This document shows, piece by piece, positions 12,977 to 24,589 of a stretch of DNA of 64,000 bases (position 1 is the stretch's first letter; the number at the start of each line of letters is the position of its first letter). A program made the position numbers and the translations under genes. Origin of the DNA: Breviolum minutum Mf 1.05b.01 (Eukaryota > Sar > Dinophyceae > Suessiales > Symbiodiniaceae). The stretch covers positions 194,271 to 258,270 of the forward strand of contig DF239160.1 of NCBI GenBank assembly GCA_000507305.1. Direction: 5' to 3'. The notes under the pieces were generated by a model. It ran no database searches. It was not told the origin of the DNA and was given only the letters and a program-made list of their open reading frames with translations.

Positions 12977-13397
12977 CTGGTGAGAAGATCGTGAGATCTA
13001 GACATTTCAGGGATTTTTGGATGTGCCACCCCCGAAAACCCAATAACACGGCAATGTGGAAAATCCACCCAGATTTTATAGGTAAGTAATATACACCTAC
13101 TTCATGATTGTTTAATAGGAGATACATCTTCAATTCATGGTTGTTTTTTCTTTTGTCACGTTATATAGTTTTTAGGGGGTGTACCCTCCGGGGAACGAGC
13201 AAATATCCCCTTTAAAGATTGCTGGGAAAAGGATTTTCTTCTTCCATAGGTGGGATACTCTTGAGACACACTATACTAAATACACTCCTGTAAACTAACA
13301 TGGCGAAAATCCACCATTTTGATGGCATTTACCAGGAAAGATGGAGATTTTTTATGGGCAAGCGGGTAAGGTTTATTATGTTGATAGGCTTCTTAGC

Positions 13398-13510
13398 CGC
13401 TAGCCACTCCTGCCACTCCTGGCCCATCCCAGCTTTTGGACCTCCAACAGCGGAGGGAGAGGCGGAGCAATTCGAGATGTCCAACTCACACTCTTGGAGG
13501 ATCGAGAGCC
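13398..13510 (-). CDS. exon candidate
   Basis: LSILQECELDISNCSASPSA then VGGPKAGMGQEWQEWLA. Acceptor cgccag|G in phase 1. I chose the GC donor GCG|GCTAAG because it gives phase 0 into the 12.9 kb exon; a GT donor near 13,333 would extend it by 22 codons. Confidence 0.4.
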
Positions 13511-13819
13511 CTGGCGGCACTCAAGGCGAGGTTGGAGGGCACCCAAAAAATGGTTGGAAAATCCCGGAAAAAAACGGCCTTAAAGGAAGGGTTAAGAGTC
13601 CCTTAATTGATGCGGGTTTTTATTTCTTGGGGGGGGGGGGTGTAGGTTGACCAGCCATAAACAATAGCATTTTTGATGGGATCGGTTGGTTGATTTTTAT
13701 GGTAAGTCTGTTGGTAAATATACCAATCCCATGGATCCTATGGGGTAGGGTTTCCAACCTCTTACTCCACTTTTTGGGGTGAAGTAAGGCTAGTCACCCA
13801 TTTATTTTCAGCCATCTAT

Positions 13820-13920
13820 AACTAGTTGGTGGTTTCAACCCATTTGAAAAATATTAGTCAAATTGGATCATTTCCCCAGGTAGAGGTGAAAATAAAAAAG
13901 GTTTGAAACCACCACCTAGA
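13820..13920. repeat. foldback element FB-E
   Basis: Family termini CTAGTTGGTGGTTTCAACCC and TTTGAAACCACCACCTAG; interior TCAAATTGGATCATTTCCCC. Confidence 0.9.
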
Positions 13921-14055
13921 TAAGGTCCCCATAACTCTATTCATAACGACTAGTAGGGGCCAAAACATTTGTACACACTTTTGTGGCTTCTTGCCCTCAA
14001 CCAGCAACATCCCTTCCCGAAATGATTTTGGCGGCCTTGGCTGTTCTCAATAGCT

Positions 14056-14179
14056 ACTGTTGATGGTTCAGAAATCCGGCGATCACTAGTTGATATGGTA
14101 AATCTATGTAAATCTCACATTATTTACAGGGTTTCGGATACATCCCAGGTGGTTGTTTGGGATTTCTTCCATCAACAGT
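14056..14179. repeat. foldback element FB-D
   Basis: Family termini CTGTTGATGGAAGAAATCC and complement, interior TTTATACATCCCAGGTGG. This copy mixes TGGTTCAGAAATCCGGCG and GGATTTCTTCCATCAACAG arms. Confidence 0.85.
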
Positions 14180-15476
14180 ATCAATTACCATGTTTAACTC
14201 TGAGGATTTAGTAAACCGGGTCAAGATGGGTCCAGTCCCTTTGCAAAATGTTGTGACTTTTTGAGTGGTAACCAGATTTAGTGAAAATCACTGATGAGCT
14301 CAACAAAAAACTAAGATTTGGTTTGGCCATGTTTGGCCCACTTCTTCGCCTTTTATTCACATGCATGATACACCTGCGATATCATCCACTCACCCTGGCA
14401 AAGGTATTGAGACCATGGCTGCGCTTAACTTACATCATTGTGACGATGTGCTTGTGGGAATGCAACAAGTTTCCTACTTCTTTTGCTACATCAAAAATCA
14501 TCAAAATGTCCAGGCGACTTTTTGGGAGGGACGGGCGACTTTTTGGGAGGGATGGTAGCCCCTGAAAGGAATCGTGTTTTCACCATAGAAATGCTCTTTT
14601 TCAACCCTCCCATAGAACATTTATTCATGTTCTCCAAAGTAACTTAAAGTAACAATCCTATGAAGCAAAACAGCCCCAAAACCGAAAAAAATCAACCCCG
14701 AGAAGATGTGATTCCTCTTGAACATCATCATTTTCAGGTTTTATGTTAGCATTTAAAGGTGCATCACACAACAATGGAAACCTGGACAAGTGAGCAGTGT
14801 TCAAAGCGTTTATTCAAAACTCCATGAAATCCCGAGTGGTTCGGTTCCAAAAACAACAAACATGTTTTTTTCTTGTCATACTTCCCCATCTACCTCCATC
14901 TAACGGATCGAACAAAAACCCACAACTATCCTCGTACCATGAGTTACCCTAGGGAAAAAAAACATCCCCAAACAACATCACCCCCACCAAACTTTCAACA
15001 ATTTTCGCACCTGATGGGTGTCGGGTTGAGAGTCATTGGATCCACGCGCTACATTTCTTCGGTCCGATCCACGCCTTTGTTTCGGTCGGGTGGAACAACG
15101 GCCACCGGCACCCACCCTCCAAGTGGAATGATCACATACAGTATCCCAATAGTTGGAAAAGGAAAAGGTCATCTAAATGCTATTTGGTTCAATAACTATA
15201 GACTATGAATAATGCATCTATCAATATTAGAATTAATATCTAAACAAATGCTATCGATGCGCTTCTAGAAGTTTCTAGCTGCAAATCACTTCCCATTGTG
15301 GAGGGATTATATTTTTATTATAGTTTGGGATGTTCCCCTACCCAGCATTCCAGTGGCAAATGAAGTTTTAAAGGGATCCCTTATCATCCTATAGATATCT
15401 CCTCGTAAAAATGTAATTATCCTGGTGGTGACTGCAACTGGGAGGAGGAACATCCCAAGTTATAGTAGTATTTTCT

Positions 15477-15580
15477 ACACTCCCTGAAACTAACAAAGAA
15501 CCTAAAAATAGGCCGTCCCAAAAGGAAACTAGTATTCCAACCATCCATTTTCTGGTGCGATCTTAGTTTCAGGGAGGGTA
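15477..15580. repeat. FB-C copy
   Basis: CTCCCTGAAACTAAC left, TTAGTTTCAGGGAGGG right; interior TTCCAACCATCCATTTT. Confidence 0.85.
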
Positions 15581-15643
15581 CATCTTTTAAGCACAAAAGA
15601 CAACTTCCAAGTCACTCTGGTTACGGGGATGCATCCCAAACAC

Positions 15644-15697
15644 CTCTTTCTGTCAAGGCGCTTCTCGTCAGCTGCAACGTCACCAGTGAATTTGTGC
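15644..15697 (-). CDS. exon candidate
   Basis: TNSLVTLQLTRSALTERG in phase 1 to 1 after acceptor gccag|G, donor AGAG|GTGTTT. A second frame with an upstream acceptor at 15,711 (WHHARHKFTGDVAADEK...) is also open, so the reading is uncertain. Phases fit the neighbours only for the first. Confidence 0.35.
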
Positions 15698-15965
15698 CTG
15701 GCATGATGCCACTGTGATGCAACAAAAAGGGTGGACTAACTACTGGGATGTTCCAGGAAATTAGTAAAATGGCCAATGATTAGGTTTTACACTTTTACAA
15801 TTAATAGATCTTGGGGGATAGTACACATGCAAGCAGTCGCCACCTTTAGCAATGGCAATCACTCAATTGATCACAAGTTCACGCCCTGTGCATCTAAAAC
15901 CAAAGGATCACAAACAACATGAAGTGTCTATCTGCCTGTATGTAGCAGTATTATATGTAGCGCAC

Positions 15966-16196
15966 CTGCACGAAGAGCTTCTTCGATGGTCCGGATCTTT
16001 TCGGTATGTTCTAACAAAGTGCCTGTGCGTCCAACCAGTCCCAGTGCATATCCTTCATAGTACCTGCAACCGTCTGCCGCGAGGTCATCTGATGCAAGGT
16101 CAGCGGTATGCTTCCGTGTCCACGGGAACTGCGGAACCGCAGCCGCCAAGTGGGCCAAGGCAGTTGATGCTGCCTGCCTTTTGGGGGGTTCTGTCG
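15966..16196 (-). CDS. probable 77-codon exon after the ankyrin repeats
   Basis: Open throughout; includes TEPPKRQAASTALAHLAAAV and YYEGYALGLVGRTGTLLEH. Acceptor tttgcag|C, donor GCAG|GTGCGC. Phase 1 entry matches the 17.6 kb exon. GC content is higher than the surroundings. No family recognised; the Ala-rich first part suggests helix. Confidence 0.5.
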
Positions 16197-16581
16197 CTGC
16201 AAAAGCATAGCTTGTACTTTGGAAATACGTACAAGAGTTTGCGCCTGGTAACCTGTGAGCCAATGCCACATATCGCATGTTGCAGCTAAAATAGAAGTCT
16301 TCTGCAGCCTGTAAAAAATTCTATGGTGCCATGAAAATAGATCTTTTGCCGCCCCAAAAAAGGAAGCCTTTCCTCGTCTTCCAACCATCTATTTTCAGGT
16401 GCAAACTTGCAAACTTGCTTCCAGGGAGGATTTACTTGGTGTATACTTTGGGGGGTCAAAACCTGGCTTACCAATCTAGAAAAATAGTAGAACCAAACAA
16501 ATCCGAGGACAAGTCCATGGATTTTTTTGGTTCACATGGCTGGCACATGGATGATGATCGCATCTCAAAATCAACAAAGTC

Positions 16582-16685
16582 ATCTAGTTGGTGGTTTCAA
16601 CCCATTGGAAAAATATGTTCGTCAAATTGGATCATTTCCCCAAGTAAGGTTGATAATTAAAAAATATTTGAAACCACCACCTATA
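16582..16685. repeat. FB-E copy
   Basis: Both termini near consensus, with the ATTGGATCATTTCCCC interior. Confidence 0.9.
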
Positions 16686-16807
16686 TAGTCATTTGATTCT
16701 CCAAGTTGAGGGATTTGCTCAACCGAGTCATTTGGGAGAAATTACGCGTGGAAAGTGGCAACTTCACTGTTCCTCAATGTCGGCCACCCAAGCCGCGTCA
16801 TGGGAAT

Positions 16808-16928
16808 CTAAGGGTACCCCCCCAATGCCACACATCCCAGGAAATAAGTCCTTACGGGATTATTAAGGGATGATGGTCGTCACTAATCCCTTCATAAGGG
16901 CTGTGGCATTGGGAGGGTACCCTTAGAT
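16808..16928. repeat. foldback element FB-I
   Basis: CTAAGGGTACCCCCCCAATG left, TGGGAGGGTACCCTTAG right; single copy noted. Confidence 0.85.
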
Positions 16929-16938
16929 TTCCATGACA

Positions 16939-17044
16939 TACTGTTGATGGACAAAATCCTGCACCAGTTGATAGGTAGTTTCTCCCATTATTTACAAGGT
17001 TTTATACATCCCAGGTGGTGCAGGATTTCGTCCATCAACAGTAT
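16939..17044. repeat. FB-D copy
   Basis: CTGTTGATGGACAAAATCC and GGATTTCGTCCATCAACAG; a compensating pair of changes keeps the arms complementary. Confidence 0.9.
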
Positions 17045-17633
17045 GTTCTATTGTTTCATGATGATACTTCTCCGTTTTTTTTTTTAGGCATCCGTATTTT
17101 CTAGGCACACCCACCATTGGACCATAAACGCTTGGGAGGTGAAGTTGACGGGCTGCCCATGGATCCCTGATCCATGGGGCCAGGATTCGAAAAAACCCTA
17201 CCAATTGGGTGACGATTCGTATAGTCTCCCTGGAGCTTTTTTTAAGTCTCAATTGAAGGAAGTGTTGCATAAAAAATCCATACAACAACCAGAAAAGTTC
17301 AAAGAATTTTCTGGCTAGTGCACAACCCCCTAGATAATTGCCCATGTGCTCGTCATTTAGTAAGGAAAATGGTCCCATTGCTTTTGTTCATCACTAGGCA
17401 CAGCCCAGTTCTTGTAGCTCAAAAGATGACATACACAACACCTCCCCGGTTGCACCATCCCAAGAAGGAAAGAAATCCTTTTTGAAAACCCCTACTTTTC
17501 ATATTTTTTCTTGCTAGTCAGAGTTTTAAAGGGTTTGATACAGTTTGTAATCCTAAGACCACAGCCAGTAAAACCCAGTGAAAAACAAACAGGTGTTTTT
17601 CTTTTTTCCCCTCGTGCCTCATGAGGAACTCAC

Positions 17634-17689
17634 CTGTGATTCCAGCATGACGAGCATAATATGCAGCAGTAGCTCCATGGATATCACGC
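17634..17689 (-). CDS. ankyrin-repeat exon 5
   Basis: RDIHGATAAYYARHAGIT plus one base: DxHGxTAxxxAxxxGxT, the first half of an ankyrin repeat. Acceptor atttcag|G and donor ACAG|GTGAGT are both strong. Confidence 0.65.
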
Positions 17690-17757
17690 CTGAAATTGTT
17701 TTCAAGGGTGGAATTTGTGTCCTGAAATGGTAAATGGTGCAACCATCTCCATTTGTA

Positions 17758-17903
17758 TACTTGGAGGATCATCCCAGGACTTGCAAGTAGTAACCCCCAT
17801 TTATAAGCCATGAAAATGCCATTTGGAAGGGGTCCCACAACCTCAGTTAGGGGACTTATGACACATCATTATCAACCACTTACTAACTGGGATGATCCTC
17901 CAA
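17758..17903. repeat. foldback element FB-G
   Basis: CTTGGAGGATCATCCCAG left, CTGGGATGATCCTCCAAG right, perfect 18-bp complements at the ends of a 146-bp element. 68 bp from the ankyrin exon at 17.6 kb. Confidence 0.85.
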
Positions 17904-18093
17904 GTATAATCGTTTGTTCGTGACTCCACCCAGAAAAAAACCAACCAGTTAGGGGTCTAATGTTTTTCTTTTGGAACCACACACCCATGTTCAAAAACAA
18001 AAGAACATGCGCAAGTCAAATTGGATTTAACTTCGCCAGGTTTGAGGAGTTTTTTTTTTTACAGTGATGAAAACCTTGGTGACATTCCAGTGT

Positions 18094-18194
18094 ACTGGTT
18101 GTTTAATGACAGGATCCTTATAATGGTCTATTATAATCCCTATATAATTGGGTAGTATAATCCCCCTATATACCTTATAAACAACCAGGGTTCC
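18094..18194. repeat. foldback element FB-F
   Basis: TACTGGTTGTTTAATGAC left, TATAAACAACCAGGG right, TA-rich interior with AATCCCTATATAATTGGG. Confidence 0.85.
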
Positions 18195-18474
18195 GATCAC
18201 TGCTTTGATACCTTGTTCAACGCTTAAGGCATTGCCTCCTGTTGTGACTGCTCACTGCTCAAATCCTCAAATCGGTTTGAAACCATCATCCAGAAACCTT
18301 ATAATGTAATTGGTTCATGTTGATGATGGTTCAACCGGTCTTTGAGGCATACACCCTATAAGTCATAATCCATTTCGTTGAAGGGATTTCAAGGATTAGA
18401 TAAACTCATCACCAACATTACCCAAGGAACCATTGGGCTAAGAGTTTGCCCCTGAAAATCAATAATGTAGTTAC

Positions 18475-18526
18475 CATGAATTTCAAGAACCTGTACTTGA
18501 ACCCTTCCTTGAAGCCTATCTCCAAC
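18475..18526 (-). CDS. exon candidate
   Basis: VGDRLQGRVQVQVLEIH plus one base, acceptor ctttcag|G, donor CATG|GTAACT, phase 0 entry as the previous exon requires. The apparent intron between them is only 41 bp, far shorter than any GPI intron, which lowers confidence. Confidence 0.3.
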
Positions 18527-18567
18527 CTGAAAGCTCCCAGAGTTACGAGCAAGCACCCATGCCTTAC

Positions 18568-18681
18568 CATATTGGCGACCACCTCTGTGGAGCTCCGTGA
18601 CTGCCGGGAGCTGTGGCTAACGGCGGAGCTCCTCCACTTGCCCAACATGTCTTCAAAGGACACATCCGCCAAGTGAGATGA
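18568..18681 (-). CDS. exon candidate, Ser-rich
   Basis: 38 codons in phase 0: LADVSFEDMLGKWRSSAVSH then SRQSRSSTEVVANM. Donor ATG|GTAAGG is good; acceptor ggccag|T breaks the AG|G habit. A GC-rich open frame with two 24-bp tandem units (LSTSSDTE repeated) lies just upstream at about 18,710-18,850 and may be part of the same transcript. Confidence 0.35.
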
Positions 18682-18767
18682 CTGGCCAGCAGCCGCCGGC
18701 CGCTAAGTATTTCTCGTGCCAAACTCATTGGTCGCGGAGCGATTGGTCGCCCCACATTGGTCGCTTC

Positions 18768-18818
18768 CCTCTGTGTCGCTGGATGTGGAGAGCTCTGTGT
18801 CGCTGGATGTGGAGAGCC
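18768..18818. repeat. 24-bp tandem duplication
   Basis: TCTGTGTCGCTGGATGTGGA twice in a row with 24-bp period, in a GC-rich region; on the minus strand it encodes LSTSSDTE twice, so it may be inside an exon. Confidence 0.75.
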
Positions 18819-19323
18819 CGGTGAGGCTTCCGAAGCTTGCGTGTGGAGGCTGCGAGCGTCAACAAAACTTCGTCGCAATGTGATACATCAAAATTCACAG
18901 CAAAACCGTTGACTGAAAAAAACACAGAAGGAAGGGAGATGTACAACGACTTTTGGTATGCATCCGTCAGGCTAGTACAGCTATATATTACCCAATGATT
19001 TGAAAGGAATCTGTTGGTGGACCTGCTGCTTTCATATGGGAAACAAAAGGGATCGTCATTTTTCATGATTTTTCCAGTCGGTCCTAAATGGGTTCAATAT
19101 CATGGTGTGGTTGTATCATTTCCCTTCACCCTACCATGAAGAAAGTAGCACATCTCTATGGCAGCATTGGCCTGAATGATGATGGCATAACTGGAAAAAT
19201 GCTAACCAATAAGTTTCGTCGTCCGCCATGCTTTGGGGAATATATTTTCATACGATCCCAGCATACCCCCAGCTTTAAAGAACTTGCACAACAAAGAACC
19301 AAGTGTGTAATGTTGACCCCGGA

Positions 19324-19433
19324 TTAATAAACCCCATGGTTGTTTAATTGAGGGGGGGGTCCCATTTTAAAGGGGATGTATCACTTTTGGGGGTACCCCC
19401 CTTAATAATCACTATAGGGGTTTATTAATCCTG
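19324..19433. repeat. foldback element FB-J
   Basis: TTAATAAACCCCATGG left, ATAGGGGTTTATTAA right, with inner G and C runs. Confidence 0.8.
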
Positions 19434-20008
19434 GGTTGACATTACATGATGTAGATGCAGTATCCGCTCTTTTCGCCAAGATGCATCTCCATGATCTCAC
19501 GACTAACACGAGGAGCCATCCACAAGAGAACCTGACAGAATTGCTGTGTGGGCGAAGGGTGACTTTTTCGCCAAAAATGGTGGTGGAACACCTTTTTTGG
19601 GGAAGACGGAATGAAAGGAACTCATAGCGACAAGGTGGGCCCCTCTAACGTAAGATGATGGTTTCCTCCACCTGTTGGAAAGTGATGTAAAGGACAGGGG
19701 ACATGAACCTGGAAAACTTCTTGGCAACGCCAGCCTTTTTTTGAAATCCAGGTGGAAGGATTTGCCCTTTATTTAAATTAGATTAGGTTCATTGTCACTA
19801 GAAGTCATCCAAGGCATAACAGTAACATCCATAAATTCAAATCAAACAACGATATCTTTGGATGAAACCCATGGTTTATTTCAAAAACATATCATCATGC
19901 CATCCATGAAACCTCGCCTCTGTGAGTCCAGCACGACTTGCCAAATGTAAGGCCGACCTTTGGGGGGGAGAACTAAAAAACATGGTAATAAACTGTTGAT
20001 TTAGGAAA

Positions 20009-20114
20009 CTCGTTGGGTCGTTTCAAGCCATCTGAAAAGTATAACTGTGGTCAAAATTCGATCATTTCTTGGATTGCAGGGGTGCAAATAAAAACTATTT
20101 GCAACCACCACCTA
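20009..20114. repeat. FB-E, diverged copy
   Basis: TCGTTGGGTCGTTTCAAGCC left, TTTGCAACCACCACCTAAG right. Confidence 0.8.
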
Positions 20115-20647
20115 AGAAATTTGTTTACGAAAAACATAAGAAAAAACGAACAGTTTGCCCCACACGGAAATTTCATCTGAACTAACCATGAACCTTCAGG
20201 GGACGTGTTAGTTTTCGGGTGGTTAAATCAGGGGTTTTGGTATGTTTGAGTGTAACTTTTCTAGGCTGTTTTCGCCACCGGAAATGAGCGTCCAAATGAA
20301 TTTACTTTTGTGCAAGTTTTTGGAGTGAAATTGAAAAAAACAACCAGCACCTGGTGATCCATTTCAATTGCTACATAAAAAACACCAGCAAATTTTGATG
20401 ATGCAATTTCCATGTCTTCCTGTATCATGGCCATGTTCTTAGTTTAGGATGTTGTACAACAAATCTACCTTTTACCTTGTCAAAACTTATGATACCATCT
20501 CTTCCACTGGCAGCACCCTGGTCGTCATACCTCATCACCGACTCCACGGCCTTTCAATGTACAATGTAACATCCCTTCCCACTGGGAAATCAAACCTAAC
20601 GAACTCGGGTTTGAATATATAGGTCTTATTGGGCCAACAATCCCTTA

Positions 20648-20736
20648 CCATCCATGGGACTGGTATATTTACCTACATGAATGGTTAGTTTCAATGGTAA
20701 ATGTAGGTAAATATAACATACATGGATCCTATGGGA
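20648..20736. repeat. FB-A copy
   Basis: Arms CCATGGGACTGGTATATTT and ATGTAGGTAAATATAAC, right end CATGGATCCTATGGG. Confidence 0.85.
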
Positions 20737-20999
20737 TATGTGTATCTATATATATATATATATATCGGTCTTTTGGCAAACAATGGAGGTTTACATCCCG
20801 TTCTTCAAGCCTCATGTCTGGGACTATGTGAAATCCCGAAATTTCCTCAAACCTCAATATTGATAGATATTGACATAAATGAACATTGATTATTGATACC
20901 CCAAAGTCAGAAATTTGAACGTCAGAAATCTGAATTTCACAGATTTCCAGCAACTTATTTTCAGCGATTTCCCAAGTCTTTGATCAAATCGTTTCCAAC

Positions 21000-21057
21000 T
21001 TGTTTCAAACGCTAAGCCCCACGACTGACCCTTCTGGTTCACGGCATTCACATCCGC
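21000..21057 (-). CDS. ankyrin-repeat exon 4
   Basis: ADVNAVNQKGQSWGLAFET, ankyrin turn and first helix. Acceptor ggcag|G, but the same frame is open upstream (LVIVLAWQADVN), so the exon may start nearer 21,100 at the edge of an FB-A hairpin. Donor uncertain (ACAA|GTTGGA or GG|GTCAGT). Confidence 0.5.
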
Positions 21058-21103
21058 CTGCCATGCTAGCACAATCACCAAGGTGATAGGGAATGTCCGG
21101 ACA

Positions 21104-21195
21104 CTCCCATAGCATCTATGTATGGTATATTTACCTACATTTACCATATAAACTAACCAAATGTAGGTAAACATACCCTACATGGATGATATGGG
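21104..21195. repeat. FB-A copy
   Basis: Full hairpin beside the ankyrin exon at 21,000-21,057; its outer arm could supply that exon's upstream acceptor. Confidence 0.85.
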
Positions 21196-21733
21196 ATTTT
21201 GATGGATTTTGTTGAGTGCCTTTTCAGTTCACTTTGAAAAGTATCTTCATGTTCTTTTAGGGTTGGATTATAGAGTCATTTACAAACCACCCCTTCAGGG
21301 ATTAATTGTGTGAGTGTGTTGCCCCAAGTGTAGGAGACTCTCTCCCAAAATCTTCAAATTGAACTGGTTGATTTTGAAAGCAAACATGTGGATTTGTGGG
21401 TGTTTGCTTTGGGTCGGGCACTGCTCTTAGCAAAGTCTCTGGTAAGTTCGTTGAGGAAATCTCAGGAAAGAATTTTCGGAGACATCCTTGGTTACCGGGG
21501 AAATATTCAGGGATTAAATTCCTCCAGTTTGAGAACTGTCGCATGATTCGCATGATGAATCATCGGAAAAACTCGCTGAATTTACAAAAATGTTTCCCGG
21601 AAAAACAACTCCTAGATTTGCCTAACAACTCCTAAATTTGCCGATTTGATTCATCATATCAACTTGAGATCCAACATCACACAAATAGACGGTATCATTA
21701 TGTATTTTTACCGATTGGTATAGAAAGAGACAT

Positions 21734-21837
21734 CCTAGTTGGTGGTTTCAACCCCGTTCGAAACATATGCAAATCAAATTGTATCATTTCTCCAAGAGTC
21801 TGGCGGAAAATGAAAAATATTTGAAACCACCACCTAC
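21734..21837. repeat. FB-E copy
   Basis: TAGTTGGTGGTTTCAACCCC and TTTGAAACCACCACCTA. Confidence 0.9.
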
Positions 21838-22059
21838 TTATATAATGCTTTTTACTTTCTACCGAGGTAAATCACCATGAAACCACCATTTGGGGAATAT
21901 CTATCTTTTTTCTTTCGAGTTGGTGGAAATGCAGCAGGAACTCACCATTAACCCAGCATCCCCTGGATAGCAACACTGGCTGTTACCTTTCGGTCGGTCC
22001 AATCCCTTGACACCTATCGCTTTTCGTGTGACCATTTATGTGTGTGGATCAACATGAGC

Positions 22060-22262
22060 CAGGAAAACAAAACGGCCTTACTTTCCATTAAATACTGGTT
22101 GTTTAATATGGATCCTTATAATAGGGAAGCAGCTGTATAGTATGATGATCAATTAGTTTGATAGATATACATGGTATGTGTTTGATAGGGATCCTTATAG
22201 TGGTTTATTTTGATTCCATTTGATTCCCATACAATCTGTGTAGTATTTTCATCCCTTATTCC
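22060..22262. repeat. FB-F, decayed copy
   Basis: GAGCCAGGAAAACAAAAC leader and TACTGGTTGTTTAATATGG; the right half has diverged. Confidence 0.6.
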
Positions 22263-22896
22263 AAGGTTGATAGAGGCACAACATGGCTATGCCATTGTTT
22301 GATTTGGGCAACCATGGCTATCCCTTGCCCCTCAAGAAAAAGGGAAATGGTTGTGGCCAATATTCATCACCTCAAAATTGCGAATCACAGAAAAAACTGC
22401 CTGTTCCAAACATGTGAGATGTCATCGCTTCCCATCTAATATCCACCATCAAAAACATCTCCAAAAAACATAAGGTTGATGAGAAAACCATTCAAAAAGA
22501 ATCTGAAAGATTGATAATAATCTCTAAAGTCCGCCTTCAAAGGGACATGTAGTATAAGAACTTAGCAACCATTGTTACACAAGTTGTGTTGAAATTCAAA
22601 GATTCAGACTTTAGGTACCAGTGTGTGATAAATGCATTGGCAAAGGTTTCCCGACAAATTGTAACAGCTTCCGTTGCTTGGATCAGGCGAAAGACTGAGT
22701 GGAAGTTGTGAAGTAGCTGGTGGCTTGTCAAGGTGGTCAAAATATATGAGTCAATTGTAATATCTTCACAACATAGGGGTGAACACAAACACATGTCACA
22801 ACATCCCTTGTTCCCTTGGGGGATATTTCCATCAACAAGGAGGGTACCAACACCTAGTGATGATCCTGTCAGTCACTTCTTCCGATCCAAAACAAC

Positions 22897-22973
22897 CCTT
22901 CCTCCGGCCGGCTTGCAACTCGCACACAAGCGCCTTGTTCTCCATGAGGATATCGCAAACACTGCTGCTGGGC
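22897..22973 (-). CDS. ankyrin-repeat exon 3
   Basis: PSSSVCDILMENKALVCELQ then AGRRK, fitting the second helix and turn of the repeat begun in the 24.4 kb exon (VCDILMENKA like VxxLLxxGA). Acceptor gttcag|G, donor AAGG|GTTGTT, phase 2 in, 1 out. Confidence 0.55.
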
Positions 22974-23216
22974 CTGAACACTTTGCACGAATATGTTTCG
23001 GCAAGTCAATTGAAATCATGTTCTTGCCTACCCAAAAACATAAATAAAGGATTAAAAAGGGATCTGTTTACTAATACATCTAGCTTTTACTGATGGAAAA
23101 ATGCACTTTAATGCTGGGCATACCATGCCATGATGGCCTGAACATTGACTATGCATGTTTTGATCAATCATCACCAAATCATTCCCCTCAAAACGATCGT
23201 TGGCCTGCATCCTAGT

Positions 23217-23250
23217 TGTTGTTGATGACGATGATGATGATGTTGATGAC

Positions 23251-23312
<62 letters not shown>

Positions 23313-23349
23313 CGATGATGACGATGATGATGATGATGATGTTGATGAC

Positions 23350-23395
<46 letters not shown>

Positions 23396-23412
23396 TTGAT
23401 GATGACGACGAC
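23217..23412. repeat. (GAT)n tract, copy 1
   Basis: Trinucleotide array with GAC and GTT interruptions in fixed positions, repeated in copy 2 after a single N at 23,497. The poly-Asp/Met/Ser frames are artefacts of the repeat. Confidence 0.95.
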
Positions 23413-23501
23413 TAATGTAGTATAATGTATGTACTAGTATTTATGTTGTTATCGATCTCGTCCTCTTACTAAGTAGCTTTGGAAGTCGGTAAACGGNTTG
23501 A

Positions 23502-23522
23502 GATGATGATGATGTTGATGAC

Positions 23523-23584
<62 letters not shown>

Positions 23585-23621
23585 CGATGATGACGATGAT
23601 GATGATGATGATGTTGATGAC

Positions 23622-23667
<46 letters not shown>

Positions 23668-23687
23668 TTGATGATGACGACGACAAT
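23502..23687. repeat. (GAT)n tract, copy 2
   Basis: Same interruption pattern as copy 1. The unique sequence after it (TTTATCGATCT...AGAGCTTTGGA) matches the sequence after copy 1, apart from scattered extra bases there. Confidence 0.95.
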
Positions 23688-24228
23688 GTGTATAAATGTA
23701 TGCAGTATTTATGTGTTTATCGATCTGCCCTCTTCTAAGAGCTTTGGATGGAAAGGCCTTCGTACCAAGCGTCTACATGATTGCCAGCAAACCTCTCTTT
23801 GGAGCAGTGGTCAGTCAGTAATCAAAATGTGATCAAGGATTAAAACCTGGCATTTTTGTTTGCATGACGAGTTGCTTCTCTGTCATTTCGTGAAATTTCA
23901 CCCTTCATGCCAATGCTATTTCAACAGTTCTAGCCCAGCTCAAACATATGTTTCAATTGTAAACCTGTTGATTACCTTGTGTATTGTATGTATACTACCC
24001 TTACTTGCTGGGTTGGCCGCAGAAAAAATGATACTACTCAATGAACCTTTGATCCCTTTCAATGGATTTTGAGCCACTGAATCAACTTTCAAATGTTAAA
24101 CAAGCGACGTTTAACGACATGTTGCAAATGTATGTGTTGTTTTTGATATCTTCCCTTGAAGCTAGCTCAATGTGTCCCTTTTACAGTACTTTTGGGGGTA
24201 CAACCGGGATCTCAAAAAATATGTTTGT

Positions 24229-24328
24229 ACTTACCCTCCTGGGAATTAACATATCCCATCAAAAATCACTTTTGAAGATGGTTTTCCTTTTCCCGAGGTG
24301 GGATATGTTAGTTCCCTGGAGGGTACTT
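24229..24328. repeat. FB-C-related hairpin
   Basis: ACCCTCCTGGGAATTAACAT and its complement TATGTTAGTTCCCTGGAGGG. Confidence 0.8.
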
Positions 24329-24384
24329 CATCTTACTTCTACGTAGTTTACACGTACGTACTTCTCGTGGGAGTTTTTTTCAAC

Positions 24385-24462
24385 CGCTGGGGCATCCCCC
24401 ACGCAAAGAAGAAAGCGGTCTGACCATGTTGATCCGCCACATTTGCATCTGCTCGCGCTTTC
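24385..24462 (-). CDS. ankyrin-repeat exon 2
   Basis: KARADANVADQHGQTAFFFA then WGMPQ: end of one ankyrin repeat and start of the next. Acceptor gatag|G, donor CAGCG|GTTGAA; the split Arg codon is completed by the exon at 22,973. An FB-B hairpin abuts the acceptor side. Confidence 0.65.
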
Positions 24463-24488
24463 CTATCATCAAAGGAAGGCTGGACTTG

Positions 24489-24589
24489 GGTGTTTCCAAA
24501 AAGAGGGGTACCCCCAAATCATCCATTTTAATAGGGTTTTCCATTACAAACCATCCATTTTGGGGTATCCCTATTTTTGGAAACCCCCA
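24489..24589. repeat. FB-B copy
   Basis: Termini GGTGTTTCC / GGAAACCCCC. Flanked by ACTTG and ACTTC, a possible 5-bp target duplication with one change. Confidence 0.9.

Noticed and set aside
23200..23832. Poly-Asp, poly-Met and poly-Ser ORFs
   Set aside because: Pure translation of the (GAT)n microsatellite in different frames, in a region with a suspected misassembly.
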